A DNA stretch of 64,000 bases from positions 186,001 through 250,000 of the forward strand of contig CAXBFJ010000007.1 in assembly GCA_963975245.1 (NCBI GenBank), read 5' to 3'. Made by a program: the position numbers and the translations under genes. Each line of letters begins with the position of its first letter. The first letter of the stretch is position 1. Under the pieces are notes generated by a model, which searched no databases, was not told where the DNA came from, and worked only from the letters and a program-made list of their open reading frames with translations. This DNA is from Panacagrimonas sp963975245. GTDB taxonomy: Bacteria; Pseudomonadota; Gammaproteobacteria; Nevskiales; Nevskiaceae. Positions 51,631-60,577 of this stretch are shown here, piece by piece.

Positions 51631-52635
51631 TTATCCTTCCTTGTGATACTTCACGACCTGCTCGACTTCATTTTTTGAGCCCATGATGACGGGCACGCGC
51701 TGATGAAGCTTCTCAGGCTTGAGTTCCATGATGCGCTCACGACCAGTACTGGCAGCGCCGCCGGCCTGCTCCATGATCATGCTCATGGGGTTGGCTTCGT
51801 AGAGCAGGCGCAGCTTGCCCCCTTGCTTGGCATTCTTGGCGTCCAGCGGATACATGAAAACACCGCCTCGGCTGAGGATGCGATGCACGTCAGCCACCAT
51901 GGACGCAACCCAGCGCATGTTGAAATTCTTGCCGCGCGGGCCGTTTTCACCCGCCAGGCAATCATCGATATAACGCTGTACCGGCGGCTGCCAGTGACGG
52001 GCGTTGGAAGCGTTGATGGAAAATTCCTGCGTATCTTCCGGAACCTGGATGTCGCGTTGAGTGAGGATGAAGCTGCCCAGTTCGCGGTCCAGCGTAAACA
52101 GATGCACGCCAGTGCCGATGGTCAGCACCAGCTGGGTGCTCGGACCGTACAGCGCGTAGCCAGCGGCAACCTGCGCGGTTCCCGGCTGCAGGAAAGATTC
52201 TTCGGCTGTGCCCTTGTTCCGACGCGGTACCTGCAGGACGGAGAAAATGGTGCCGACGGAAATATTGACGTCGATGTTGCTCGAACCGTCCAGAGGATCA
52301 AACAGAAGCAGATAGCCGCCCTTGGGATACTGATCAGGGATCTGCTGCGGATGATCCATTTCCTCTGACGCGAGCGCCGCCAGATGACCGCCCCATTCAT
52401 TGGCCTCCATCAGGATGTCATTGGACAGCACATCCAGCTTCTTCTGCGCCTCGCCCTGAATATTGCCCGTGCCGGCCTCGCCCAGAACGCCGCCCAGCGC
52501 GCCTTTGCCGATGGCAATGGAGATGCGTTTACAGGCTCTGGCGACGACCTCGATGAGTAGGCGCAGGTCGGGCATCTGCTCGCCGTGTTCGCGTTGCTCT
52601 TCGATCAGGAATTGGGTCAGGAATACAGGTTTCAT
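51631..52635 (-). CDS. fbp: Class I fructose-1,6-bisphosphatase
   Basis: Fbp removes the 1-phosphate of fructose-1,6-bisphosphate in gluconeogenesis. The 334-residue protein has the metal and active-site block 'LLLFDPLDGSSNIDVNISVG', 'ASEEMDHPQQIP' and the C-terminal substrate region 'GGVFMYPLDAKNAKQGGKLRLLYEANPMS'. It is the first gene of the fbp-pfp pair and lies 143 bases after the end of accC on the same strand, where its promoter is expected. Confidence 0.96.
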   Translation of the reverse strand: MKPVFLTQFLIEEQREHGEQMPDLRLLIEVVARACKRISIAIGKGALGGVLGEAGTGNIQGEAQKKLDVLSNDILMEANEWGGHLAALASEEMDHPQQIPDQYPKGGYLLLFDPLDGSSNIDVNISVGTIFSVLQVPRRNKGTAEESFLQPGTAQVAAGYALYGPSTQLVLTIGTGVHLFTLDRELGSFILTQRDIQVPEDTQEFSINASNARHWQPPVQRYIDDCLAGENGPRGKNFNMRWVASMVADVHRILSRGGVFMYPLDAKNAKQGGKLRLLYEANPMSMIMEQAGGAASTGRERIMELKPEKLHQRVPVIMGSKNEVEQVVKYHKEG

Positions 52636-52778
52636 GAATAAGGTTCGGCGAAGAGAGGCGGAATACAGGATGCTGCGATCACGGTTTGATGATGCCGTCC
52701 GTCTGTGGAGGCCTTATGACAAATGGCATGAACCAGAATGCCAAGGCCGCGCTCAGGATCGGCGCTGGGACAGGAAAT

Positions 52779-54137
52779 TTACTCCTTCGCCCAGCGCTCC
52801 AGCATGCCTTCAAGATAGTGAATTTCATGCGTGCCCTCGATGAAGGCCGGGTCGCGCATGATGCGCTGATGCAGGGCGATATTGGTTTCGATGCCTTCCA
52901 GAATCATCTCGGACAAGGCACCTTTCATGCGGTTGATGGCGGACTCGCGCGTATTGCCCCAGCAGATCAGCTTGCCGATCATGGAGTCGTAGTGCGGCGG
53001 CACCTTGTAGCGCGAGTAGATGTGCGTATCCATGCGTACACCGGGTCCGCCGGGTGCGTGGTACTTGGTCAGCGCGCCGGGAGAAGGCGCGAAGGTGCGG
53101 GCATTCTCCGCGTTGATGCGGCACTCAATGGCATGGCCCTTCATGGTGATGTCGGCCTGCTTCTTGGTGAGCTTGTTGCCATCTGCAATACGGATCATTT
53201 CGCGAATCAGGTCTACCCCGGTCACCATTTCCGTGACTGGATGCTCCACCTGGATGCGGGTGTTCATTTCGATGAAATAGAACTGGCCCTTCTCGTAGAG
53301 AAACTCGAAAGTGCCGGCACCGCGATAGTTGATGCGTTTGCAGGCAGCGACGCACAGCGCACCGATTTCCTGACGCTGCGCATCGGTGACGCCTGGCGCG
53401 GGGGATTCTTCAATAACTTTCTGGTTGCGGCGTTGCATGGAGCAATCGCGTTCGCCCAGATGAATGGCATTGCCCTGGCCGTCGGCCAGCACCTGCACTT
53501 CAACGTGACGCGGTGTTTCCAGATATTTTTCGAGGAAGACCGAGGCATCCTTGAACGCATTCAGCGCTTCGGTTCGCGCCACCTGAATCTTTCCGATCAG
53601 GTCTTCGGCAGAGCGCACCACCTGCATGCCGCGACCACCGCCACCGGACGAGGCCTTGATCAGGACCGGATAGCCCACCTTCTCAGCAATAGCCAGGCAG
53701 GCCTCTTCGTCTTCTGGAAGCTCGCCGTCGGAGCCGGGGACGCAGGGCACACCAGCGGCAATCATCTCGGCTTTTGCGTTGGTCTTGGAACCCATCAGCC
53801 GGATGGTTTCCGGTCGAGGACCAATGAACACAAAGCCGGACTTTTCCACGCTCTCGGCGAAGTCGGCATTCTCAGACAGAAAACCGTAGCCCGGATGCAC
53901 GGCATCGGCCTGGGTCACTTCCGCCGCGCTGATCAGCGCGGCCATGTTGAGATAGCTTTTCTGTGGTGAAGCCGGTCCAATGCAAACGGCCTCATCCGCC
54001 AACAGAACATGCTTGAGGTCACGATCGGCCTGTGAATAGACCGCAACAGTGCTGATCCCCATTTCGCGGCAGGCACGCAGGATGCGCAGTGCAATTTCGC
54101 CGCGGTTGGCGATCAGGATCTTGTTGATTTCACCCAT
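52779..54137 (-). CDS. accC: Acetyl-CoA carboxylase biotin carboxylase subunit
   Basis: AccC carboxylates the biotin on AccB, the first half of malonyl-CoA synthesis. The 452-residue protein starts 'INKILIANRGEIALRILRAC', has the ATP-grasp loop 'IKASSGGGGRGMQVVRS', 'GERDCSMQRRNQKVIEESPAPGV', and the catalytic 'FIEMNTRIQVEHPVTEMVTGVDL'. It follows accB by 15 bases, the standard operon. A long open frame on the opposite strand (52686-53969) is a shadow. Confidence 0.98.
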   Translation of the reverse strand: MGEINKILIANRGEIALRILRACREMGISTVAVYSQADRDLKHVLLADEAVCIGPASPQKSYLNMAALISAAEVTQADAVHPGYGFLSENADFAESVEKSGFVFIGPRPETIRLMGSKTNAKAEMIAAGVPCVPGSDGELPEDEEACLAIAEKVGYPVLIKASSGGGGRGMQVVRSAEDLIGKIQVARTEALNAFKDASVFLEKYLETPRHVEVQVLADGQGNAIHLGERDCSMQRRNQKVIEESPAPGVTDAQRQEIGALCVAACKRINYRGAGTFEFLYEKGQFYFIEMNTRIQVEHPVTEMVTGVDLIREMIRIADGNKLTKKQADITMKGHAIECRINAENARTFAPSPGALTKYHAPGGPGVRMDTHIYSRYKVPPHYDSMIGKLICWGNTRESAINRMKGALSEMILEGIETNIALHQRIMRDPAFIEGTHEIHYLEGMLERWAKE

Positions 54138-54152
54138 CTTGAAGTCGCCGCC

Positions 54153-54623
54153 TTATTCGAAAATAAACAGAGGTTGGTCAAACTCGACCGCCTCTTCGTT
54201 CTCGACCAATATTTCAACGACAACGCCGCTGCGATCCGCTTCGATCTGATTGAGCATCTTCATGGCCTCGATGATGCACAGCGTCTGGCCGGCCTTGACG
54301 GTCTGGCCTACCTCTACATAGGGCTTGGACCCGGGTGAGGAGGATCGGTAAAACGTACCCACCATCGGCGAACGCACGGTGTGGCGGTCATCCTTGGCTG
54401 GCGCCGCGGCGGGAGCAGGGGCTTCGGCCTGCTGTTGCGCGGGTGCCGGCGCAGGCGCGGCCGGTGCGGCTGGCCCCGGAGCAGGCGGCGCGCTCACGTA
54501 CTGCGTGACCGGGCCGTTGTTGCGGCCGATGCGCACGGACTCTTCGCCTTCCTTGACTTCGAGTTCAGTAATGCCGGATTGCTCTACGAGGTCGATCAGT
54601 GTCTTGATCTTTCGAAGGTCCAT
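54153..54623 (-). CDS. accB: Biotin carboxyl carrier protein of acetyl-CoA carboxylase
   Basis: AccB carries carboxybiotin between the two halves of acetyl-CoA carboxylase. The 156-residue protein has an N-terminal helix ('MDLRKIKTLIDLVEQSGI'), an Ala/Pro-rich flexible linker (about 45-75), and the biotinyl domain with the target Lys in 'CIIEAMKMLNQIEAD'. It sits between aroQ (5 bases upstream) and accC. Confidence 0.98.
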   Translation of the reverse strand: MDLRKIKTLIDLVEQSGITELEVKEGEESVRIGRNNGPVTQYVSAPPAPGPAAPAAPAPAPAQQQAEAPAPAAAPAKDDRHTVRSPMVGTFYRSSSPGSKPYVEVGQTVKAGQTLCIIEAMKMLNQIEADRSGVVVEILVENEEAVEFDQPLFIFE

Positions 54624-54628
54624 GTTGC

Positions 54629-55084
54629 TCAGTTCCCCATGATTTTCAGTTGTTGATCCGCCGCGTGCAGTGCCAGCCCATAACCCTGAGGTCCCAGGCC
54701 AATCACGGCGCCGACGGCAATGTCGGTGAAATAAGAGTGTTTCCGGAACGCCTCTCGCTGATAGACGTTGGAAAGGTGAATCTCGATGAACGGAATCGCC
54801 ACGCCAAGCAAGGCGTCGCGCAGTGCGACGCTGGTGTGGGTAAATGCACCAGGATTGAACAGGATGAACTGTTCCTGGCCGCGCGCCTGCTGGATTCGGT
54901 CCACCAGAACGCCTTCATGATTGCTCTGCAGGCAGCTCAGCTGGTGCCCCAGGGCCGCCGCGCGCTGCGTCAGGTCCGATTCAATTTCGGCCAGTGTCGT
55001 AGACCCATAAACCTGCGGCTCGCGGGTGCCGAGCAGGTTCAGATTGGGGCCGTTCAGGAGCAGCAGATGGCTCAAATGGAGCAA
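54629..55084 (-). CDS. aroQ: Type II 3-dehydroquinate dehydratase
   Basis: AroQ catalyses the third step of the shikimate pathway. The 151-residue protein has the family blocks 'LLLNGPNLNLLGTREPQVYGS', with the active-site Tyr, 'QSNHEGVLVDRIQ', 'FNPGAFTHTSVALRDAL' and 'IEIHLSNVYQREAFRKHSYF'. No ATG is available in frame; the start is a TTG at 55084 or at 55075, the latter with GGA nine bases upstream. aroQ-accB-accC is a widely conserved gammaproteobacterial unit. Confidence 0.95.
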   Translation of the reverse strand: MLHLSHLLLLNGPNLNLLGTREPQVYGSTTLAEIESDLTQRAAALGHQLSCLQSNHEGVLVDRIQQARGQEQFILFNPGAFTHTSVALRDALLGVAIPFIEIHLSNVYQREAFRKHSYFTDIAVGAVIGLGPQGYGLALHAADQQLKIMGN

Positions 55085-55181
55085 TCCAGCGTCAGAGAAG
55101 ATTCAGATTCTGCACTAAGCGCATGTGGAAGGAAAGTTGCCGGCAGTTCACGGCAATTTCCCGGCCGTTCGCGGCAGAAGC

Positions 55182-55718
55182 CTATGTTTTGGGCAGGTGG
55201 GCCTCAACCAGTTCGCTCAGCTCCTCAAGTTCGAATTCTCCGTGCTTGCGCAGCAGAATTTTGCCCTCTGGCGAGATCAGCACCGAAAAGGGCAGGGCGC
55301 CGATGGTATCGCCCAGCGCGTCCATGACCAGAGGAATCTGCTCTTCTCCCAGCAGCACCGGATACTGGATGTTCAAGCGCGGAATGCTCGAACGGACCAT
55401 TGCCGGATCATCCATGGCGGGCCCGATGATCTGCAGGCCTCGCGCACCGAAGCGGTTCTGGACTTCCACCAGTACCGGAATCTCCTTCAGACACGGCGCG
55501 CACCAGGTTGCCCAGAAGTTGACCAGAACGAGCTTTCCCCGAAGATCGGAGAGTTTGATGGTCTCGTCGGCAAGATTCTGTAGCTGGAAATCCGGCGCCA
55601 CGTCTGCGTTGGCCTCCGAAGTCACGTCAGAGGAGGCGTGAAACAGCTTCTGGTACACAGCAAATCCGGCCATTGCGGCGGCCGATGCCAGAAATAGTGC
55701 GAGAAATACAGGTTTCAT
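55182..55718 (-). CDS. TlpA/ResA-like periplasmic thioredoxin
   Basis: A 178-residue membrane-anchored thioredoxin-fold protein. A signal-anchor ('MKPVFLALFLASAAAMAGF') is followed by an AhpC/TSA-like domain 'VAPDFQLQNLADETIKLSDLRGKLVLVNFWATWCAPCLKE' with the CxxC pair in WCAPC. It probably reduces disulfides outside the inner membrane, for example in cytochrome c maturation. It starts three bases after the end of the lone DsbD alpha-domain gene, suggesting the two work together. Confidence 0.9.
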   Translation of the reverse strand: MKPVFLALFLASAAAMAGFAVYQKLFHASSDVTSEANADVAPDFQLQNLADETIKLSDLRGKLVLVNFWATWCAPCLKEIPVLVEVQNRFGARGLQIIGPAMDDPAMVRSSIPRLNIQYPVLLGEEQIPLVMDALGDTIGALPFSVLISPEGKILLRKHGEFELEELSELVEAHLPKT

Positions 55719-55721
55719 GAA

Positions 55722-56177
55722 TCAGCGGGCATCCACATTGAGAACGCTTGTTTGAGAGGGATAGCACACCTTGTCCTCCGCGCATCCTTGATACTTCACG
55801 CGAATTTGCTGGGGTGGCTGGCCGGATTTCGGCCTGAACCGGATGCGGACCTGATCCCGGAAAATGGCGGTTTCGCCAAAGTGGGCATCGACGTGCGCTT
55901 CGCCCAATGGCATGGACGCAAATCCAAGCTCGTAGCCCTCGGGTTGGACCGCGTCAACCGCGATGCGGTCGCGGTACAGGTAATAGCCCGGCGCAATGTC
56001 CCAGCCGACGATCAATTCTGCCCCATCCCACAACGGGGCATGGAGCATGAAGGCCTGCTCAGCCGGAAGAAGCGTCTCCTGCTGCTTGCCGCTGCCAAAG
56101 CCCAGCAGGCCAGCCTGCGCGATTGGCAAGGCGCAGAGCAGGCTCAGCGCGAGGGTGGCGTAGCGGGCTGTGTGCAC
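55722..56177 (-). CDS. Stand-alone DsbD alpha (N-terminal) domain protein
   Basis: A 151-residue exported protein matching only the periplasmic alpha domain of the thiol reductase DsbD. The signal peptide is 'HTARYATLALSLLCALPIAQA'. The domain spans the rest, with both functional cysteines in 'VKYQGCAEDKVCYPSQTS'. The membrane and gamma thioredoxin domains of DsbD are missing; the gene simply stops and a TlpA-like gene follows. GTG at 56177 is preferred because a longer start would overlap cutA by 115 bases. The locus (cutA - dsbD - aroQ - accBC) is where full dsbD sits in relatives, so this looks like a reduced dsbD. Confidence 0.8.
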   Translation of the reverse strand: MHTARYATLALSLLCALPIAQAGLLGFGSGKQQETLLPAEQAFMLHAPLWDGAELIVGWDIAPGYYLYRDRIAVDAVQPEGYELGFASMPLGEAHVDAHFGETAIFRDQVRIRFRPKSGQPPQQIRVKYQGCAEDKVCYPSQTSVLNVDAR

Positions 56178-56482
56178 TGCGTGATCCAGTCGAGGTAAGG
56201 CGCATGGCCTGAATGCAGATTGACCGCAATGATCTCTGGGAGTTCGTAAGGGTGCCATTCGATCATCCTGGATTTCAGGCGTTCGAAGCAGTCTTGCGTG
56301 GTCTTGATGATCAGAAGCGCTTCGTCATCAGTCTGGATTTTTCCTTCCCAGAGATAGGTTGATCTGACCTTGGGCACACTGTTGACGCAGGCTGCGAGGC
56401 GCGCGCCAACAATCTTGCCGGACAAATCATCTGCCATATCCTGCGGGCAGGTGCTCAGGACAATAATGTGCGCATCGCTCAT
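56144..56482 (-). CDS. cutA: Divalent cation tolerance protein CutA
   Basis: CutA is a trimeric ferredoxin-like protein long linked to copper tolerance, with an uncertain exact role. The 112-residue product has 'IIVLSTCPQDMADDLSGKIV', 'ARLAACVNSVPKVRSTYLWEGKI' and 'WHPYELPEIIAVNLHSGHAPYLDWI'. The ATG at 56482 matches family length; a TTG at 56509 overlapping ugd is possible. Its end overlaps the start of the DsbD alpha-domain gene by 34 bases. Confidence 0.93.
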   Translation of the reverse strand: MSDAHIIVLSTCPQDMADDLSGKIVGARLAACVNSVPKVRSTYLWEGKIQTDDEALLIIKTTQDCFERLKSRMIEWHPYELPEIIAVNLHSGHAPYLDWITQCTQPATPPSR

Positions 56483-56505
56483 CTGATTGACAAAAGCGCC
56501 TGCAC

Positions 56506-57831
56506 TCAAACCCGGCCGCGGCCGATTGCGTAGTAGGCAATACCGGCTTGTTCTACGCGCTCGGGCTCGTACAGATTACGGCCATCAAAGATGACCGGCG
56601 TCTTGAGCAACGACTTGAGTCGCGCAAAATCAGGTGAATGAAACATGCGCCATTCGGTCACGATGGCCAGTGCATCAGCCCCTTCTGCGGCGGCGTCCGG
56701 ATGATCAACGAGCAGCAGATCATCGCGCTGGCCATAAATCTTGGTGGCTTCTTCCATGGCCACCGGGTCGTAGGCGCGAACCTTGCCGCCAGCAGCCCAG
56801 ATCGCTTCCATCAGTTCGCGTGACGGCGCTTCGCGCATATCGTCGGTGCGGGGCTTGAAGGCCAGGCCCCAGAGGCCGATGGTCTTGCCCTTGATATCGC
56901 CGAAATGCTGGATGATTTTCTCGAACAGGCGATGCTTCTGCTTGCGGTTGACCGCTTCCACGCTGTGCAGCAGCGGCGCCTCAAAACCAACGGCTGCGGC
57001 AGTGTGGGCCAGCGCCTTGACGTCCTTGGGAAAGCAGGAGCCGCCATATCCGCATCCGGGATAGATGAAATGGAAGCCGATTCGCGGATCAGCGCCGATT
57101 CCCATTCGCACGTTCTCGATGTCTGCCCCGACATGCTCGGCCAGGTTGGCCATCTCGTTCATGAAACTGATCTTGGTAGCGAGCATCGCGTTGGCAGCGT
57201 ACTTGGTCAGTTCGCTGGATCGCACATCCATGATGATGGTGCGATCGTGATTGCGATTGAAAGGCGCGTAGAGGTCTTGCATGAGCTCGGCCGCCTTGTC
57301 GCTGGAAACGCCAATGATGATGCGGTCCGGCTTGTTGAAATCGGCAATAGCAGCGCCTTCTTTCAGGAACTCCGGATTGGACACTACGTCGAATTCCATC
57401 TGCGCGCCGCGCTGTTTCAGCGCTTCGTCGAGGGTTTGCTTCACGCGGTCGGCAGTTCCGACGGGCACTGTTGATTTGCTTATGACGACGCGATAGCCGT
57501 CCATGTGTTCGCCAATGGATTTGGCCACAGCCAGCACGTACTGCATGTCGGCCGAGCCGTCTTCATTAGGCGGGGTTCCCACGGCAATAAACTGATACAT
57601 GCCATGCGCCACGCCTTCGGCAGCGCTGGTGGTGAATTTCAGGCGACCGGCCTGGCCGTTGCTCAGCAGCATGTCATCCAGGCCTGGCTCGTAGATTGGG
57701 CTCTCGCCGCGTCGTAGCCGTTCGACTTTGCTGGCATCAATATCCACGCAGAGCACATCGTTGCCGGCATCGGCAAAACAGGCGGCGGTGACCAGACCGA
57801 CATATCCAGAACCAAAGATCGTGATTTTCAA
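56506..57831 (-). CDS. ugd: UDP-glucose 6-dehydrogenase
   Basis: Ugd oxidises UDP-glucose to UDP-glucuronate for surface polysaccharides or lipid A sugars. The 441-residue protein has the NAD-binding start 'MKITIFGSGYVGLVTAACFADAG', the central 'SELTKYAANAMLATKISFMNE', the catalytic Cys in 'YPGCGYGGSCFPKDVKAL' and the C-terminal UDP-binding domain ('KTIGLWGLAFKPRTDDMREAPS'). It is first in the minus-strand run toward accC and divergent from a cysteine desulfurase. No capsule genes are nearby. Confidence 0.96.
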   Translation of the reverse strand: MKITIFGSGYVGLVTAACFADAGNDVLCVDIDASKVERLRRGESPIYEPGLDDMLLSNGQAGRLKFTTSAAEGVAHGMYQFIAVGTPPNEDGSADMQYVLAVAKSIGEHMDGYRVVISKSTVPVGTADRVKQTLDEALKQRGAQMEFDVVSNPEFLKEGAAIADFNKPDRIIIGVSSDKAAELMQDLYAPFNRNHDRTIIMDVRSSELTKYAANAMLATKISFMNEMANLAEHVGADIENVRMGIGADPRIGFHFIYPGCGYGGSCFPKDVKALAHTAAAVGFEAPLLHSVEAVNRKQKHRLFEKIIQHFGDIKGKTIGLWGLAFKPRTDDMREAPSRELMEAIWAAGGKVRAYDPVAMEEATKIYGQRDDLLLVDHPDAAAEGADALAIVTEWRMFHSPDFARLKSLLKTPVIFDGRNLYEPERVEQAGIAYYAIGRGRV

Positions 57832-57956
57832 ACGGCAACTCCAAATAGGGCACTGAATGGGGCTCAGGCCGAAAGTTTACGTGCTCGTGCAGCTGACGGT
57901 GAGGCCCCGCCAGCAGCGCAATCAGGGGTATCGGCAGCTCACAGCCTGAGCAGTGC

Positions 57957-57965
57957 TGCGATAAT
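57957..57965 (+). promoter_or_regulatory. Possible extended -10 promoter before the second desulfurase
   Basis: TGCGATAAT at 57957-57965 fits an extended -10 element (TGn followed by a five-of-six -10 box), 23 bases before the ATG at 57988. No -35 box is visible. Confidence 0.3.
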
Positions 57966-57987
57966 GCGTTCTTCTTGTTGCATCCAG

Positions 57988-59169
57988 ATGCCACGCCAAC
58001 ACTTGATCTACCTCGACCACGCCGCAACAACGCCCCTTCGCCCAGAGGTCTGGGAAGCCATGCGCGGCTGGCTGGAGCCCGGCGGAAATTTCGCCAATCC
58101 CGCGTCGGATCATGCGGCGGGGCGGCAGGCAGCCGAGGCAGTAGAGAAGGCCCGCGCGCAAGTGGCGGCACTGCTTGGCGCACAGGCGCGGGAAATGGTC
58201 TGGACCAGTGGCGCAACCGAGGCCAATAACCTTGCCATCAAGGGCGCCATCGAGTTCAACCGGCGAAGCTCGATGCATGTGGTGACATCACGGATTGAGC
58301 ACAAGTGCGTGCTGGATACTTGCCGTTGGCTCGAATCATCGCGCAATGCTCGCGTCACTTATCTGGAGCCCGATGCGCTCGGCCGTATTGATCCAGAGCA
58401 GGTTCTGCAGGCGCTCACACCCGATACCCTGCTGGTCAGCCTGATGTGGGTGAACAATGAAATTGGCAATGTGACGGACATTGCGCGTCTGGCGCCGCTG
58501 CTGCGCCAACGCGGCGTCATGCTGCATGTGGATGCGGCGCAGGCAACGGGAAAAATCGAGATCGATCTGGAACAGATTCCGATTGATCTGATGTCGCTGT
58601 CAGCCCACAAGCTGGGCGGTCCCAAGGGCGTAGGCGCATTGTTCGTGCGACGCAAGCCACGCGCGCGGGTTGCTGCTCAGATGCACGGCGGCGGGCACGA
58701 GTGGGGAATGCGCTCCGGCACGCTGGCGACGCATCAGATTGTCGGCATGGGGGCGGCGGCGGCGGCGGTGCAAGCCCGGCTTTGCGAAGAAGTGCAGCAC
58801 ATGCAAAGTCTGCGCGACGATCTTGCTTCCCGATTGCTGGAGATCAACGAGGTGGTCCGCAATGGCGATATCCAGTCCTGCGCGCCGCACATTCTCAACC
58901 TGAGTTTCCCCGGCGTGGAGGGAGAGTCTCTGCGCGCGGCGCTCCCACAACTGGCAGTGAGCAGCGGCGCGGCCTGTTCGTCGGCTACATCGGAGCCATC
59001 CTACGTGCTCCGGGCTCTGGGGCGGGATGACGAACTTGCCAACGCCTCCTTGCGTCTCTCCGTGGGGCCTGCCACCTCTGTCACGGACATTGAATCCGCG
59101 GCGCGTATGGTGGCCGAGCAGGTACAAAGATTGCGGGCGCTTTGCCCCTCAGCATCGCTTTCCAGATAA
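57988..59169 (+). CDS. Cysteine desulfurase (IscS family), second copy
   Basis: A 393-residue desulfurase with 'IYLDHAATTPLRPEVWEAM', 'EMVWTSGATEANNLAIKG', the PLP lysine in 'LMSLSAHKLGGPKGVG' and the catalytic Cys in 'SSGAACSSATSEPSYVLRALG'. The last motif is close to classic IscS. It heads a plus-strand group with sthA, an IscU-like scaffold and an IscA-like carrier, so it is probably the sulfur donor for cluster assembly there. The ATG at 57988 fits the family. GCG repeats encode an Ala run near residue 255. Confidence 0.92.
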   Translation: MPRQHLIYLDHAATTPLRPEVWEAMRGWLEPGGNFANPASDHAAGRQAAEAVEKARAQVAALLGAQAREMVWTSGATEANNLAIKGAIEFNRRSSMHVVTSRIEHKCVLDTCRWLESSRNARVTYLEPDALGRIDPEQVLQALTPDTLLVSLMWVNNEIGNVTDIARLAPLLRQRGVMLHVDAAQATGKIEIDLEQIPIDLMSLSAHKLGGPKGVGALFVRRKPRARVAAQMHGGGHEWGMRSGTLATHQIVGMGAAAAAVQARLCEEVQHMQSLRDDLASRLLEINEVVRNGDIQSCAPHILNLSFPGVEGESLRAALPQLAVSSGAACSSATSEPSYVLRALGRDDELANASLRLSVGPATSVTDIESAARMVAEQVQRLRALCPSASLSR

Positions 59170-59179
59170 AACAGATTGC

Positions 59180-60568
59180 ATGAAAAAATACGATGTTCTT
59201 GTCATAGGTTCCGGTCCGGCAGGTGAGGGCGCCGCCATGATGGCCGCCAAGAATCACAAGTCGGTGGCGATGGTTGAGCGCCATCGTGAAGTAGGCGGCG
59301 GGTGCACACACTGGGGAACCATTCCGAGCAAGGCACTGCGCCACGCCGTCAAGACGCTGAATGATGTGCGCAACAACCCCTTGCTCCGCGATTTCAGTTC
59401 AAAGAATCCGCCCACTTATCCTCAGATTCTGGCGGGTGCGGACAAGGTGGTGGACGCGCAGGTAGCCAGCCGAAAGCGATATTACGAGCGCAACCGCGTG
59501 CCGCTTTATGAGGGCGATGCACGCTTCGTGGACGCCGTTCACGTGGAGATTCTGCGCGACGGCAACCGCGAAGAGCTGTTGCAGGCAGAGCACGTCGTCA
59601 TTGCAACGGGGTCTCGTCCGTATCACCCGCCGAATATCGATTTCTCGCATGCACGTGTTCGCGACAGCGACAGCATCCTGCAATACGACGAACATCCGTT
59701 CTCGGTCACGATTTATGGCGCGGGTGTCATCGGCTGCGAGTACGCGTCGATCTTTCTCAATCTTGGTGCGAAGGTCACGCTGGTCAACACGCAGGACCGA
59801 TTGCTGTCGTTTCTCGACGACGAAATTGCCGAAGCCCTGTCTTATCACCTGCGCGAGCAGGGTTGCATCATCCTGCACGAGGAGACATTCAGCGCGGTGG
59901 AACCCCGCAAGCGAGACGTGGTGCTGCACCTGGAGTCATCCAGACGCATCAAGTCCGACCTGCTGCTGTGGGCGAACGGACGAACCGGCAATGCCGATGG
60001 CATGGGCCTGGAGTCGCTTGGTATCGAAATCAACTCACGCGGGCAGATTCAGGTCGATGAACTGTTTCGCACATCGCAGCCCCACATTTACGCAGTGGGT
60101 GATGTCATTGGCCCTCCCGCATTGGCCAGCGCAGCCTACGTGCAGGGGCGCTTTGTAGGGCAGCACATCATTGATGCCGAGGCCCGGCCCAGCATGCAGA
60201 TGATGATCCCCAGCGGCATCTACACCATTCCCGAGATTTCTTCCGTGGGCCTTACCGAGCGCGAATTGCGCGCCGCCAATGTGCCTTACGAAGTCGGTCA
60301 CTCCGCCTTCAAGAGCCTTGCCCGTGCGCAAATGACCAGCGAAACCACCGGCATGCTGAAAATTCTCTTTCATTCCGAAAAGCTGGAGGTCCTGGGCGTG
60401 CACTGCTTTGGCGACCGCGCTTCGGAGATCGTGCACATCGGCCAGACCGTGATGGCCAATCCGGCCACCAATCACATGAGCTATTTCCTGAATACGACGT
60501 TCAATTACCCGACGATGGCCGAGGCCTATCGCGTTGCCGCTCACAACGGCCTTAATCGCCTGGCCTGA
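59180..60568 (+). CDS. sthA: Soluble pyridine nucleotide transhydrogenase
   Basis: SthA moves hydride between NADPH and NAD, mainly lowering excess NADPH. The 462-residue flavoprotein has the FAD motif 'DVLVIGSGPAGEGAAMMA', the redox-site region 'GGGCTHWGTIPSKALRHAV' where the second cysteine of disulfide reductases is replaced by Thr, as in all SthA, the NAD motif 'VTIYGAGVIGCEYASIF' and the C-terminal dimer domain ('HCFGDRASEIVHIGQTVM'). It lies 10 bases after the desulfurase and 9 before the IscU-like gene, an unusual place within an Fe-S gene set. Confidence 0.95.
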   Translation: MKKYDVLVIGSGPAGEGAAMMAAKNHKSVAMVERHREVGGGCTHWGTIPSKALRHAVKTLNDVRNNPLLRDFSSKNPPTYPQILAGADKVVDAQVASRKRYYERNRVPLYEGDARFVDAVHVEILRDGNREELLQAEHVVIATGSRPYHPPNIDFSHARVRDSDSILQYDEHPFSVTIYGAGVIGCEYASIFLNLGAKVTLVNTQDRLLSFLDDEIAEALSYHLREQGCIILHEETFSAVEPRKRDVVLHLESSRRIKSDLLLWANGRTGNADGMGLESLGIEINSRGQIQVDELFRTSQPHIYAVGDVIGPPALASAAYVQGRFVGQHIIDAEARPSMQMMIPSGIYTIPEISSVGLTERELRAANVPYEVGHSAFKSLARAQMTSETTGMLKILFHSEKLEVLGVHCFGDRASEIVHIGQTVMANPATNHMSYFLNTTFNYPTMAEAYRVAAHNGLNRLA

Positions 60569-60577
60569 GACCGGCGG

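Noticed and set aside
51703..52368. A 221-codon plus-strand open frame opposite fbp
   Set aside because: fbp is complete with all active-site motifs; the antisense frame has no domain or start signals.
52686..53969. A 427-codon open frame on the plus strand opposite accC
   Set aside because: It lies fully antisense to a secure biotin carboxylase gene, has no ribosome site or recognisable domain, and arises from the codon pattern of GC-rich coding DNA.
58750..58768. GCG-type triplet repeat as a possible contingency locus
   Set aside because: It is a short run coding for alanines inside the second desulfurase, in an ordinary helix, and too short and imperfect to suggest phase variation.
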